Below, piece after piece: positions 42,558 through 51,757 of a stretch of 64,000 nt of DNA (the first letter of the stretch is position 1; each line of letters opens with the position of its first letter). The DNA is from a bacterium (GTDB lineage Bacteria > Myxococcota_A > Bradymonadia > UBA7976 > UBA1532), in the NCBI GenBank assembly GCA_030426085.1, contig JAUHYW010000061.1, positions 1-64,000 of the forward strand, given 5' to 3'. The notes beneath the pieces were generated by a model. The model saw only the letters and a list, made by a program, of their open reading frames with translations. It was not told where the DNA came from and did not search any database. Both the position numbers and the translations under genes were made by a program.

Positions 42558-43619
42558 ATGACCGACACCCTGCCCGACGACGCGCGCTGGCGTGCGGTCC
42601 GCACCCGCGATCCCGAGGCCGACGGGCGCTTCGTCTACGCCGTGCTGACCACCGGCGTCTACTGCCGCCCCTCGTGCAGCGCGCGCACGCCGCGGGTGGA
42701 GAATGTCGTCTTCCACCCCGACCCCGCCGCCGCCGAGCGGGCCGGGTTCCGCGCCTGCAAGCGGTGCACGCCCGACGGCCCGTCGCCCGCGGCGAAGCGG
42801 TCGGCGCTGGTCGAGGCCGCCTGCCGCCACATCGACGCCTGCGAGGAGCCCCCCACCCTCGCGGCGCTGGCGGCGCACCTCGGCCACAGCCCGTCCCACG
42901 TCCGCCGGGTGTTCAAGGCGGTCACCGGCGTCACCCCCCGGGCCTGGGCCAGCGCCCGCCGGGCGGCGCGGGTCCGGCGGGCGCTCGACGCGCGGGCGAC
43001 CGTGACCGAGGCCATCCTCGAGGCCGGCTACGGGGCGGTCTCCCGATTCTACGAGGCCGCCGACGACGTGCTCGGCATGACCCCCACCGCGTGGCGCGAC
43101 GGCGGCGCCGGCGAGACCGTGCGCGTCTGCACCCGCCCCTGCGCGCTGGGCCACGCCCTGATCGCGGCCACCGCGCGCGGCATCTGCGCCGTCGCGCTCG
43201 GATCGGACCCCGCCGCGCTGCGGGCCGACTTCGACGCCCGCCTGCCGCGGGTCACCGTCGTCGAGGGCGACCCCCCGTTCGAGGCCCTGGTGGCCGCTGT
43301 GCTCGCCCGCATCGACGACCCCGTCGCCGGCCGGGCGCTGCCGCTCGACATCCGGGGCACCGCCTTCCAGCACCGGGTCTGGCAGGCCCTGCGCCGGATC
43401 CCCGCCGGGCGGACCGCCAGCTACGGCGAGGTCGCCCGACGCCTGGGGCAGCCCGACGCGGCGCGGGCGGTCGCCGGGGCCTGCGCGGCGAACACCGTCG
43501 CCGTGCTCGTGCCCTGCCACCGGGTCGTGCGGGGCGACGGCGCGCCGGGCGGCTACCGGTGGGGCGTCGAGCGCAAGCGGGCCCTGCTCGCGCGGGAGGC
43601 CGAGCCCGACCGCGGCTGA
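42558..43619 (+). CDS. ada: Ada: methylphosphotriester sensor and O6-methylguanine-DNA methyltransferase
   Basis: The 353-residue protein has the full E. coli Ada architecture. The N-terminal zinc domain has Cys36 and Cys40 (GVYCRPSC) and CKRC (about 68-71), with one Cys accepting methyl from phosphotriesters. An AraC-type HTH (LAAHLGHSPSHVRRVFKAVTGVTPRAW) follows. The C-terminal MGMT domain has FQHRVWQAL, GRTASYGEVA and the active PCHRV (Cys about 320). It should repair alkylated DNA and activate its own promoter when methylated. GGAGG lies before the ATG. Confidence 0.94.
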   Translation: MTDTLPDDARWRAVRTRDPEADGRFVYAVLTTGVYCRPSCSARTPRVENVVFHPDPAAAERAGFRACKRCTPDGPSPAAKRSALVEAACRHIDACEEPPTLAALAAHLGHSPSHVRRVFKAVTGVTPRAWASARRAARVRRALDARATVTEAILEAGYGAVSRFYEAADDVLGMTPTAWRDGGAGETVRVCTRPCALGHALIAATARGICAVALGSDPAALRADFDARLPRVTVVEGDPPFEALVAAVLARIDDPVAGRALPLDIRGTAFQHRVWQALRRIPAGRTASYGEVARRLGQPDAARAVAGACAANTVAVLVPCHRVVRGDGAPGGYRWGVERKRALLAREAEPDRG

Positions 43620-43645
43620 CCCCGGCTGGCGCCCGGACCGGGGCG

Positions 43646-45205
43646 ATGTCACTCTGCGGCATGGCCTCATCACCGCCCCTGCGCCGCTGGCTGCCGCTGG
43701 CCGTCGGCCTCGTCCTGCTCACCCACGCCACCTCGCTGGGCCACGGCTTCGTGGACTTCGACGACCCGGCGATCTTCCTCGACAAGCCGCTGCTCAACCG
43801 GGCCGACTGGGGCGTGATCCCCGCCGTCTTCGACCTCGACCGCCCCGACGACTGGCGCCCGCTGCGCGACCTGAGCCACTGGGTCGACTTCCGCCTGCAC
43901 CGCCATGACCCGCTCTACAGCCACGTCCATCACCTGGCGCTGCTCGGGGGGCTGGTCGCGCTCGTCGGCCTCCTCTTCCAGCGCCTCGGCTACGGCGGGT
44001 GGCTCGGCTGCGCCGCCCTGATCCTGGCCTTCGTGCACCCGGTGCAGGTCGAAGTGATCGCCTGGATCAGCGGCCGCAAGGACCTGCTCGCCGGGCTGGC
44101 CTTCTTCGGCGCGCTGCTGGCCTTCCTGCGCTTCCTGCGAGCGGACCGCCCCCCCCGGATCGTGCTCGGCTGGGGGCTGCTCACCGCGCTCGGCGTCGCG
44201 CTGGGCATCATGGCCAAGGGCCACGTCATCGTCGCCCCCGGCGTGCTGGCGATGCTCTGGCTGCACACCCGCTGGCGGCCCGAGGTCCCCATCCGCCGGC
44301 GCCCGCTGGCCATCGCCGGGCTCGTCGGGGCCGTCTTGATCGGGTGCCTCGCGATCATGCCCCGCATCGCCGCGGGCAACGTCGTCCTGCCCGACAGCTA
44401 CGCCGGCGACCTGCGCCTCTCGCTCACCCTCGGCGACCGGATCCAGCTCCCGCTGCGCTATGTCATCAACCTCGTGCGCCCCACCGAGCTGAATCACATC
44501 TACCTCACCGCGCCGCTGGACGGGACGCACACCGCCATGACCCTCGCCTCGGCCGGGCTGGTGCTGGCACTGCTCGCGCTCGCCGGTCTCTGGCTGCGCC
44601 GCCGCGACCCCCGGCTGGCCCTGCTGGCCATCATCGGCGGGCTGATGCTGCCCTACCTGCACTTCCGGGCGGGGGTGGTGTACATGGCCGACCGCTATCT
44701 CTTCCTCGGGATGCCATTCATCGCGCTGCTCACCCTCGACGGGGCCCGCCGGCTCGCCGATCGCCTCGACCTCGCCCCCCGGTTGTGGGCCACCGCGCTG
44801 GGGCTGGGGCTGGCGGTGCTGGCCGTCGCCGCCGTCGGCGAGCACGCCGCGTGGCGGGACTCCACCTCGCTGTGGACCCGGATGACCGCGGTCTACCCCC
44901 AAAGCGACTGGGGCTTCGATCGGCTGGGGCAGGCCTACTACCGGGCCGGGCGCTACGCGGAGGCCGGCGGGGCCTTCCTCGAGGCCGCCGCCCGCGACCC
45001 GCGGGACGCCAAGCACCTCAACAACGCCGCCGTCGCCGCCATGGCGCTGGGCCGCAACGACGCCGCGGCGGGCCTCTTGAAGCGGGCGCTCGCGCTCGAC
45101 CCCCGCGATCGGCGGGCCCGGGGCAACCTGCGGCGCCTGGGGATCGAGGCCCCGCCGGCGCCCGCCGAGCGACCACGGAGTCATCCGCCGCCGAGCCAGC
45201 CATGA
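43646..45205 (+). CDS. Multi-pass membrane protein with C-terminal TPRs (TMTC/glycosyltransferase-like)
   Basis: The 519-residue protein has about ten hydrophobic helices and then two to three TPR motifs (residues about 420-500: WGFDRLGQAYYRAGRYAEA, LNNAAVAAMALGRNDAAAGLLKRALALDP). The N-terminal GFVDFDDPAIFLDKPLLN, with RPL and LYSHVHHLALL loops, matches the DUF1736/TMTC-like group of lipid-linked sugar transferases of GT-C fold, where an Asp-Asp motif in the first loop is catalytic. It is probably a protein or lipid mannosyl or glycosyl transferase. The start could be ATG 43646 or 43661. Confidence 0.7.
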   Translation: MSLCGMASSPPLRRWLPLAVGLVLLTHATSLGHGFVDFDDPAIFLDKPLLNRADWGVIPAVFDLDRPDDWRPLRDLSHWVDFRLHRHDPLYSHVHHLALLGGLVALVGLLFQRLGYGGWLGCAALILAFVHPVQVEVIAWISGRKDLLAGLAFFGALLAFLRFLRADRPPRIVLGWGLLTALGVALGIMAKGHVIVAPGVLAMLWLHTRWRPEVPIRRRPLAIAGLVGAVLIGCLAIMPRIAAGNVVLPDSYAGDLRLSLTLGDRIQLPLRYVINLVRPTELNHIYLTAPLDGTHTAMTLASAGLVLALLALAGLWLRRRDPRLALLAIIGGLMLPYLHFRAGVVYMADRYLFLGMPFIALLTLDGARRLADRLDLAPRLWATALGLGLAVLAVAAVGEHAAWRDSTSLWTRMTAVYPQSDWGFDRLGQAYYRAGRYAEAGGAFLEAAARDPRDAKHLNNAAVAAMALGRNDAAAGLLKRALALDPRDRRARGNLRRLGIEAPPAPAERPRSHPPPSQP

Positions 45206-45216
45206 CACCCCGGACC

Positions 45217-45248
45217 CATGACATGCCCGGGCATGGCAGCATGTCATG
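45217..45248. repeat. 10-bp inverted repeat enclosing a 12-bp palindrome
   Basis: CATGACATGC (45217-45226) and GCATGTCATG (45239-45248) are perfect inverted copies with a 12-base spacer. ATGCCCGGGCAT (45223-45234) is itself palindromic. It lies just after the TPR gene stop and about 170 bases before the kinase start. It could be an operator or a transcription end structure without a T-run. Confidence 0.45.
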
Positions 45249-45360
45249 AGCCGGGCTCCGGGCCCGAGGATCGGGCTCGGATGACCGCACCGTTCCAACG
45301 TTCCCGGCCCCCCGGCGCCCAGCGTTCTCATGTCAGCGGGTGTTTTCGCTATCACCTGCG

Positions 45361-45412
45361 TTGCGCGCGGGCGCCCGACGTGGCACCTTCGATCACAGGA
45401 GGCGCAGGGAGG
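45361..45412 (+). promoter_or_regulatory. Candidate promoter and purine-rich RBS region for the kinase-AAA gene
   Basis: TTGCGC (45361-45366), a 17-base spacer and CACCTT (45384-45389) resemble the promoter at 31262. AGGAGG at 45397-45402 and AGGGAGG at 45406-45412 precede a TTG codon at 45421. Confidence 0.3.
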
Positions 45413-45420
45413 CCCGGAGC

Positions 45421-48400
45421 TTGGGCGACGATGGCAACAGCGAGGGCGGGCGCAGCCCGTCCCCCGAGAGCGACGGGATCGAGCCGACGCGCACCGCGAG
45501 CGGCACGCTCTCGCCCCCCCACTCGGGCTGCGGGCTCGGGCCGCCGGGTCACAGCCGGAAGGCGGGCCCCGGCTCGCGCCTGGACGGCGGCCGCTATCGC
45601 CTCATCAGCACCCTCGCCGCCGGTGGCATGGGCACCGTCTATCTGGCCGACGACACCCGGCTCGACCGGCAGGTCGCGGTCAAGCTCGTCGATCGCGGCA
45701 CCTGGCCCGGCCCCGCGCCCGGCGCCTCCGACGAGGCGCTGATCACGGCCAGCGTCGAGCACGAGAACGTCGTCACCGTCTTCGACACCGGCCAGATCCA
45801 CGGCATGCCGTGGATCGCGATGGAGTACGTGCCCGGCCCCACGCTGCGGGCGATGCTCGACGCGTCGCAGCGCGATCCGCAGAGGACGCCGCCCCCCACC
45901 CCGCGGGAGGCCCTGGAGTACGCCCGGCAGACCGCCCGGGCGCTCGCCGCGGCCCACGCCAGCACGATCGTGCACCACGACCTCAAGCCCAGCAACATCC
46001 TGCTGCCCCACGATCGCCCGCTGAAGGTGGTCGACTTCGGCCTGTCGGTGAAGCTCAAGACCCAGGACCGGCCGTGCGGCGGGGGCACCCGGGGCTACCG
46101 GGCCCCCGAGCAGCGGCGGCGGGGGTCGCCGACGCCGGCCATCGACATCTGGGCCCTGGGGCTGCTCATCCCCGAGATGCTCGGCGCCGGCCGGCCCCGC
46201 GAGGCGCACATCGACGACCACCGGCGGGCCCCGGCGCTCGACCGGCTGCCCCCGAGCGTGGGCCGGCTGGTGCGCGACGCCCTGCGCACCGACCCCGCCC
46301 GGCGGCCGACCGCGGAGGCGGCGGTGCGGGTCCTCGAGGAGGCCCTCGAGCTGCTCACCGTGGCCGAGCAGTCGGGCCAGCTCGAGGCCCACCGCGCGCT
46401 GTGGACGATGACCAACACCCTGCTGACCCGCCGGCGGGGCGGCGTCGTCGTCGTCGAGGGGCAGCCCGACTCGGGCAAGTCGGCGCTGCTGCGGGCCCTG
46501 TGCCGGCAGGCCACCGCCGCCCGGGCGGGGCTGCTGCTGGGGCGGGGGCGCATGGAGGGCCGCCACGGCTCGTTCGGCCCGTGGCGCGAGATCCTGCGCG
46601 ACGCCATCGCCCGAGCCACCGACGGCACCGCCGAGGACCTCGCCGCGCGCCTGCCCGAGCGCCTGCGCCACCGGCTGCCCCTGATCCAGCCGGTCGTGCC
46701 GCTCGACGGGGGGCTGGCCGAGCAGCCGACGCTCGACGAGCCGGTGCGGGCCGGGGCGACCCGCGAGCTGCTGCACGGGGTGCTCACCGCCTGCACCGAC
46801 CGGCCGACGCTGATCCTCATCGAAGACGCGCAGTGGATGGACTCCGCCTCGTGGCACCTCGTCGAGCAGTTCGCCGCGGCAGAGCCGCCGCAGCCGCACC
46901 TCGTCGTGGTCTTCACCCAGGTCATGACCCCCCGCCCGGCGGGCTACGAGCGCCTGCTGCGCAGCGCCCGGCTGGTGAAGATGGCCCCCGTCGCCGCCCG
47001 CCACGTCAGCCGCCCGGTCGAGGTCCCCTCGGGCTTCACCCCGCTGGCGGGCATCGAGCTGACTCCGTCGATGACCCGCACCCTGGGGCGGCTGGCGGTG
47101 GCCGGCCTGCGGGTGCCGCCGGGGCTCGTCGACGCGCTGGGCATCGACGAGGCGGCGGTCCAGCCGCTGATCGACCTCGGCGGCCTGGGGCAGGTCGACG
47201 GCGACCTGATCTTCCGGGACAAGGCGCTGCACGACGAGCTGCGCCAGGGGCTCGCGCCGACGACGCGGGCGCGGGCCCACACCCTCGTCGCCGACTGGCT
47301 CGCCGGGCGCAGCGCGCGCACCGCGCCCGAGCTGGCCGAGATCGCCCACCACCGGCTGAAGGCGTTCCGGCTGCACCTGGGCGCCGAGCAGGAGGCCGCC
47401 CGCGAGGCGCTGCTGACCGCCGCCGCCGCCGCCGGGCTGGCCACCCTGCGGGCCGGGGCGTGGCCCGAGGCGATCCTGTGGCTCGAGGTCTGCGTGCGCA
47501 ACAAGCCGGTGCGCCGGTCGTGGTCGGCCCCGCCCATCGAGATCCTGGAGTGGTACCGCCATCTGGCCGACGCGGCCCACGGCCGGGGCGACGTCGGCGC
47601 CCGGGCGGGCTACGGCACCCGGGCCCTGGCGCTGCTCGGGCGCGAGCCGCCCGCCGGCCGGGTCGGGCTCGCCCTCCACGTCGCGTTCGGGGTGCTGCGC
47701 CTGCTCGTGCCCCCGCTGCGCATGCGCAACGCCATCCAGCGGCGGGCGGCGCGGCTGGCCTCGCTGGCCCTCGGCGACCGGGCGGTGCGCCACTGGTTCG
47801 ACAACGACCGGCTGGCGATGGGCCACGCGCTCATCTGGGGTCTGCTCGAAGCGCGCTACGCCGGCCCGTCGCCCGAGCTGGCCCGGGCCCGGCTCGAGAT
47901 GGGCGCCGCGATCGGGTTCGCCGGCCGCCCCCGGCTGGCCCGGCGCTTCATCGCGCCGGCCCTGCGCTGGGCCGAGGGGGCCGACGCCCCGTCGATCGAG
48001 GCCTACGGGCACCTCATCGACGCCCTGATCCACGTCGGGCGGTGCGGCTGGTCGACCGTCGAGCAGCGGGCCCTCGCGTGCCAGCGCGTCAGCGACCGCA
48101 TCAACGACGCCCGGGGCTGGTGCTCGGCCCAGGTGGTGCGCTTCTGGGCGGCCCACTACCGAGGACGGGTCGAGACGGCCCGGGCGCTGGCCGACGCGCT
48201 GCTCCAGCGGGCCGCGCGCAACGGCCACGAGCAGCATCAGGCGTGGGGCCACCACTCGCTGTCGATCGTCTCGCTGCGTACGGGGCGCCCGGCCGATGCC
48301 CGGGAGGGCCTGACCCGGGCGCTGGAGCTGGTCGGCGAGAACGGCCCCCGGGTGCAGCGGTTCCAGCTCTACGGCACCCGGGCGCTGGCCTGCTGCCGCA

Positions 48401-48918
48401 TGGGCGACACCCGCCGGGCCGGCGAGGACGTCGCCCGGGCGCTCGAGCTGGCCGACACCCTCGGGCCCCCGGCAGCCCACGCGCTGCTCGAGAGCTACGC
48501 CGCCCTCGTCGAGGTGCTGCTCGAGGCGCTCGCCGCCGACTGGAGCCGGCGCACCCGGCGCGGCTGGCAGCGCGACCTGCGGCGGGCGCTGCGGCTGCTG
48601 CGGCGCTACGCCCGGGCCTTCCCGGTGGGGCAGGCCCGCTACGCGCTGCTGCGGGGCCGGGCGCTGCTCCAGCGGGGGCGGCGACGGGCCGCGGCGCGCA
48701 GCTTCGAGCGGGCCCGGCACGCCGCCCATCGGCGGGGGCAGCGCTTCGAGGAGCGCCAGGCGCAGGCCGCGCTGAAGCGGCCCGAGGGCGACCCGGTCGA
48801 CGCCCACGCGCCGACCCTCGAGGTGCGGGCCCCGAAGCCGGCCCTGCCGACGCCCCGGATCAGCCTGAACGTGCTGACCGCGTCAGCGCCCCACAGCTCG
48901 GGCCACATGGATGGGTGA
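45421..48918 (+). CDS. Ser/Thr protein kinase fused to an AAA ATPase and TPR-like region
   Basis: The protein of about 1165 residues starts at TTG 45421 or another nearby codon. An intact kinase domain has AAGGMGTVYLA (about 65), VAVKLV, HHDLKPSNILL (about 185; HHD instead of HRD) and DFGLS (about 204). An AAA/STAND-type ATPase follows with P-loop GQPDSGKSALL (about 346) and Walker B LILIEDAQW. The remaining 550 residues are helical repeats of TPR character. Such myxobacterial kinases are cytosolic signal integrators. It is directly followed by a GMC oxidoreductase and a hydrolase, so it may control them. No membrane helix is seen. Confidence 0.85.
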   Translation: MGDDGNSEGGRSPSPESDGIEPTRTASGTLSPPHSGCGLGPPGHSRKAGPGSRLDGGRYRLISTLAAGGMGTVYLADDTRLDRQVAVKLVDRGTWPGPAPGASDEALITASVEHENVVTVFDTGQIHGMPWIAMEYVPGPTLRAMLDASQRDPQRTPPPTPREALEYARQTARALAAAHASTIVHHDLKPSNILLPHDRPLKVVDFGLSVKLKTQDRPCGGGTRGYRAPEQRRRGSPTPAIDIWALGLLIPEMLGAGRPREAHIDDHRRAPALDRLPPSVGRLVRDALRTDPARRPTAEAAVRVLEEALELLTVAEQSGQLEAHRALWTMTNTLLTRRRGGVVVVEGQPDSGKSALLRALCRQATAARAGLLLGRGRMEGRHGSFGPWREILRDAIARATDGTAEDLAARLPERLRHRLPLIQPVVPLDGGLAEQPTLDEPVRAGATRELLHGVLTACTDRPTLILIEDAQWMDSASWHLVEQFAAAEPPQPHLVVVFTQVMTPRPAGYERLLRSARLVKMAPVAARHVSRPVEVPSGFTPLAGIELTPSMTRTLGRLAVAGLRVPPGLVDALGIDEAAVQPLIDLGGLGQVDGDLIFRDKALHDELRQGLAPTTRARAHTLVADWLAGRSARTAPELAEIAHHRLKAFRLHLGAEQEAAREALLTAAAAAGLATLRAGAWPEAILWLEVCVRNKPVRRSWSAPPIEILEWYRHLADAAHGRGDVGARAGYGTRALALLGREPPAGRVGLALHVAFGVLRLLVPPLRMRNAIQRRAARLASLALGDRAVRHWFDNDRLAMGHALIWGLLEARYAGPSPELARARLEMGAAIGFAGRPRLARRFIAPALRWAEGADAPSIEAYGHLIDALIHVGRCGWSTVEQRALACQRVSDRINDARGWCSAQVVRFWAAHYRGRVETARALADALLQRAARNGHEQHQAWGHHSLSIVSLRTGRPADAREGLTRALELVGENGPRVQRFQLYGTRALACCRMGDTRRAGEDVARALELADTLGPPAAHALLESYAALVEVLLEALAADWSRRTRRGWQRDLRRALRLLRRYARAFPVGQARYALLRGRALLQRGRRRAAARSFERARHAAHRRGQRFEERQAQAALKRPEGDPVDAHAPTLEVRAPKPALPTPRISLNVLTASAPHSSGHMDG

Positions 48919-48925
48919 ACACCAG

Positions 48926-51757
48926 ATGAAGACCGTCGACGCCGTCGTCATCGGCAGCGGGTTCGGCGGATCGGTCGCCGCCTGCCGGCTGGCCCAGGCC
49001 GGGTTCGACGTGTGCCTGCTCGAGCGGGGCCGGCGCTACGCCGCGGCCGACTTCCCCCGCCCGCCGGTGCCCGGCTACCCCGCCGAGCGCAGCACCGCCA
49101 ACCTCTCGTGGGAGACCGACGGCGGCCTCTTCGAGACCCGCGACCTCGGCGGGATGCAGGTGGTGCAGGCCGCGGGCTACGGCGGCGGGTCACTCATCTA
49201 CGCCAACGTGCACATGCGGGCCCCGGCCCGGGCCTTCGGGTCCGACGGCCCGTGGCCCGCCGACGGCCCCGATCCGATCGACCATCGCACGCTCGACCCC
49301 TACTACCGCCTCGCCGCCAGCATGCTCGAGGTGAGCCCGGCCCCCGAAGACGGCCCCCGGGCGGCCTACATGGCCGAGCAGGCCCGCCGGCTGGGGCGCG
49401 ACACCCGCCACCTGCGGCCCAACCTCGCGATCAACTTCACCGGCGACACCCCGCTGCCCGAGATCATCGACCCCCGCGAGGCGCCGCCTGACGACCCCGA
49501 TCAGCCGGCTCCGACGCGGCAGCCTCTGCGGCCGGCGCGGGGCCGATACAACCGCTTCGGGCGGGCTCAGGGGCGGTGCGTGCAGTGCGCCCACTGCGAC
49601 CTCGGCTGCCGCTACCACGCCAAGAACACCCTCGACCTCAACTACCTGACCGTCGCCGCCGGTCACGGGGCCACCGTGCGCACCGAGGCCGAGGTGCGGA
49701 CCATCACCCGGACCGACTGCGGCTACCGGGTCGACTACTGGGACCGCCGCTTCGGCGCCGAGCGGTCGATCGACGCGGCCCACGTCTTCGTGTGCGCCGG
49801 CGCGGTCAACACCACCGAGCTGCTGCTGCGCAATTGGGAGGGCATCACCGACGCCCCCCGCCCCGACGCGCTCGGGCGCCGGTTCAGCGGCAACGGGGAC
49901 TCGATCGGCATCGTCTTCGGCACCTCGGAGCGGGCCCACGCCGAGCGGGGCCCGGTCATCACCAGCACCCTGGTCTACGACCGCCGGGCGGGCGACGCCG
50001 ACGACGGCTTCTGCCTCATCCAGGACGCCGGCCTGCCCGGCGCGCTGCTGCCCCTGCTCGACGTGCTGGGCTACACCCCGCCCCACCGCGGCCCGCAGAA
50101 GCGCTCGGCGAAGCGGGGCCTGGGCTGGCTGCTGGCGCTCGCCGAAGACCCCGACGCCCCGCCGCCCGACCCCCGGGCCGCCCGGCGCCCGCCGATCCTG
50201 CCCCCGCTCGTCGGCCGCCTCGCCGACCGCCTGCGGCTGCTGCGCCGGGACGGGGTGATCCGCTCGGCCGACATGATCGGGGGGCTCGTCACCGACAGCC
50301 GGCTGGTGCGCGCCCTCGGCGGGCGGCTCATCGGCGACGCCACCCGGCGGACGCTGACCGGGCTGACCGATCCCGCCCGGCTCATCGAGATGATCGGGCA
50401 CTTCGTCGGCGACTTCGACGGATCGACCGACCGCCGGGCGCTGCTGCTCGGCATGGGCCTCGACCCGGTCTTCGGCCGGCTGCGCCTCGACGAAGACGGC
50501 GGCCTGTGGGCCACCCGGGGGGCCGCCGGCGCCCACCGGATCTACCAACTCCAGGAGCGGCTGATGTACGACTTCGCCCGGACCGCCGGGGGCCGGCTGC
50601 GGGTCAACCCGTTCTGGGGCGTGCTGCGGCGCCCGATCACCGTGCACCCCATGGGGGGATGCCCCATGGGCAAGGCCATCCGGGGCGAGGGCGAGCCCGA
50701 CGGCGTCGTCGACCGCTACGGCGAAGCCTACGCCGCGCCCGGGCTGTACGTGCTCGACGCCGCCGCCTTCCCGGGGGCGGTCGGGGCCAACCCGTCGGCC
50801 ACCATCCTGGCCGTCGCCGAGCGCAACATCGAGCGCTTCATCCGCCGGCGGGGCGCCGAGCGGGGCGACGACCGGGCCCGGTGGAGCGCGCCCGAGCGGG
50901 CCGACTGCGCCGCGCCGCCGGAGCCGCTCTACGCCATCACCGAGGCCCCCGGCGACCCGTGCCCCGCCCCGCGCACCGCCGCGGTGGGCATCGAGTTCCG
51001 CGAGCGGCTCGAGGGCTACCTCGACACCACCTCGACCCCCGACGTGGCGGTGCCCTTCGCCGGCGACGGCCCCACCCTCGACTGCCTCGACGGCGAGCGG
51101 CGGGGACTGGCGTTCGGCAGCGCCCGGCGGATCATCCTCGACCTGACCTGCCGCACCGCCGACCTCGACGGCTTCCTCGGCTCGCCCGACCACCCGCTGA
51201 CGGTCAGCGGCACCGCCAGCATCGGGGACGAGCCCGACGACTGCCCGGTCGACGGCGTGCTCAAGCTGATGGCCCCCGGCGGCCCGAAGACCCGCTACCT
51301 GGAGTACGACCTGACGCTGCGCGGGCGCCGGGTGCGGCGGCTCTTCGGGCGCAAGCCGGTGCGGGACGACCCCGGGTTCGACCTCATCCGCGACCTGACC
51401 ACCGTCTACTGCGCGCTGGCCGACTTCGACGCCGCGCCGACCGACCCCGGCCCCGACGACCCGCCGCCGGGGCCGCCCATCGGCCCGGTGTGGCCGGCCC
51501 GGCTGGGCGTGCTGCGGGTGCACCTCGCCGACTTCGCCCACACCCAGCTCCCTTCGATCCGGATCATCGGCGGCCCCTACGCCGACGCCCCCGAGGACTC
51601 CGACGAGCGGCTGCTGGTCGAGACCTGGTACACCGCCCGCTTCGGCCGGTTCTTCTTCGGCGAGACCCTGCGCATCTACGGCGAGCGCCTGTTCGCGCTC
51701 GTCGACCCCGGCACCCGGCGGCCGTTCGGCCCCCGCCGCCCGGAGCGCCGCCGGTGA
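48926..51757 (+). CDS. GMC-family (cholesterol oxidase-like) oxidoreductase with extra C-terminal domain
   Basis: The 943-residue flavoprotein begins MKTVDAVVIGSGFGGSVAA (FAD-binding GxGxxG). Further landmarks are GGGSLIYANVHMRAP, a Cys-rich CVQCAHCDLGCRYHAKNTLD, and PMGGCPMG (about 575) with DAAAFPGAVGANPSATILAVAERNIERF. These fit the cholesterol-oxidase branch of GMC, so an alcohol or sterol substrate is likely. Residues about 680-940 are an additional beta-rich domain (GFLGSPDHPLTVSGTASIG, YLEYDLTLRG, DDPGFDLIRDLTTVY). That domain also occurs in large mycobacterial GMC fusions. Its stop overlaps the hydrolase start (GTGA). An ATG at 48911 is an alternative start. Confidence 0.85.
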   Translation: MKTVDAVVIGSGFGGSVAACRLAQAGFDVCLLERGRRYAAADFPRPPVPGYPAERSTANLSWETDGGLFETRDLGGMQVVQAAGYGGGSLIYANVHMRAPARAFGSDGPWPADGPDPIDHRTLDPYYRLAASMLEVSPAPEDGPRAAYMAEQARRLGRDTRHLRPNLAINFTGDTPLPEIIDPREAPPDDPDQPAPTRQPLRPARGRYNRFGRAQGRCVQCAHCDLGCRYHAKNTLDLNYLTVAAGHGATVRTEAEVRTITRTDCGYRVDYWDRRFGAERSIDAAHVFVCAGAVNTTELLLRNWEGITDAPRPDALGRRFSGNGDSIGIVFGTSERAHAERGPVITSTLVYDRRAGDADDGFCLIQDAGLPGALLPLLDVLGYTPPHRGPQKRSAKRGLGWLLALAEDPDAPPPDPRAARRPPILPPLVGRLADRLRLLRRDGVIRSADMIGGLVTDSRLVRALGGRLIGDATRRTLTGLTDPARLIEMIGHFVGDFDGSTDRRALLLGMGLDPVFGRLRLDEDGGLWATRGAAGAHRIYQLQERLMYDFARTAGGRLRVNPFWGVLRRPITVHPMGGCPMGKAIRGEGEPDGVVDRYGEAYAAPGLYVLDAAAFPGAVGANPSATILAVAERNIERFIRRRGAERGDDRARWSAPERADCAAPPEPLYAITEAPGDPCPAPRTAAVGIEFRERLEGYLDTTSTPDVAVPFAGDGPTLDCLDGERRGLAFGSARRIILDLTCRTADLDGFLGSPDHPLTVSGTASIGDEPDDCPVDGVLKLMAPGGPKTRYLEYDLTLRGRRVRRLFGRKPVRDDPGFDLIRDLTTVYCALADFDAAPTDPGPDDPPPGPPIGPVWPARLGVLRVHLADFAHTQLPSIRIIGGPYADAPEDSDERLLVETWYTARFGRFFFGETLRIYGERLFALVDPGTRRPFGPRRPERRR

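Noticed and set aside
45352-48807. 1151-codon antisense frame over the kinase-AAA gene
   Set aside because: No domain, His/Gln/Arg-rich composition; GC-driven shadow.
45330-48929. A second full-length plus-strand frame over the kinase-AAA gene
   Set aside because: It is Arg/Pro/Gly-rich without motifs, whereas the chosen frame has complete kinase and P-loop signatures.
49190-51541. 783-codon antisense frame over the GMC oxidoreductase
   Set aside because: No recognisable motif, while the plus-strand frame has the full FAD-binding and GMC signatures.
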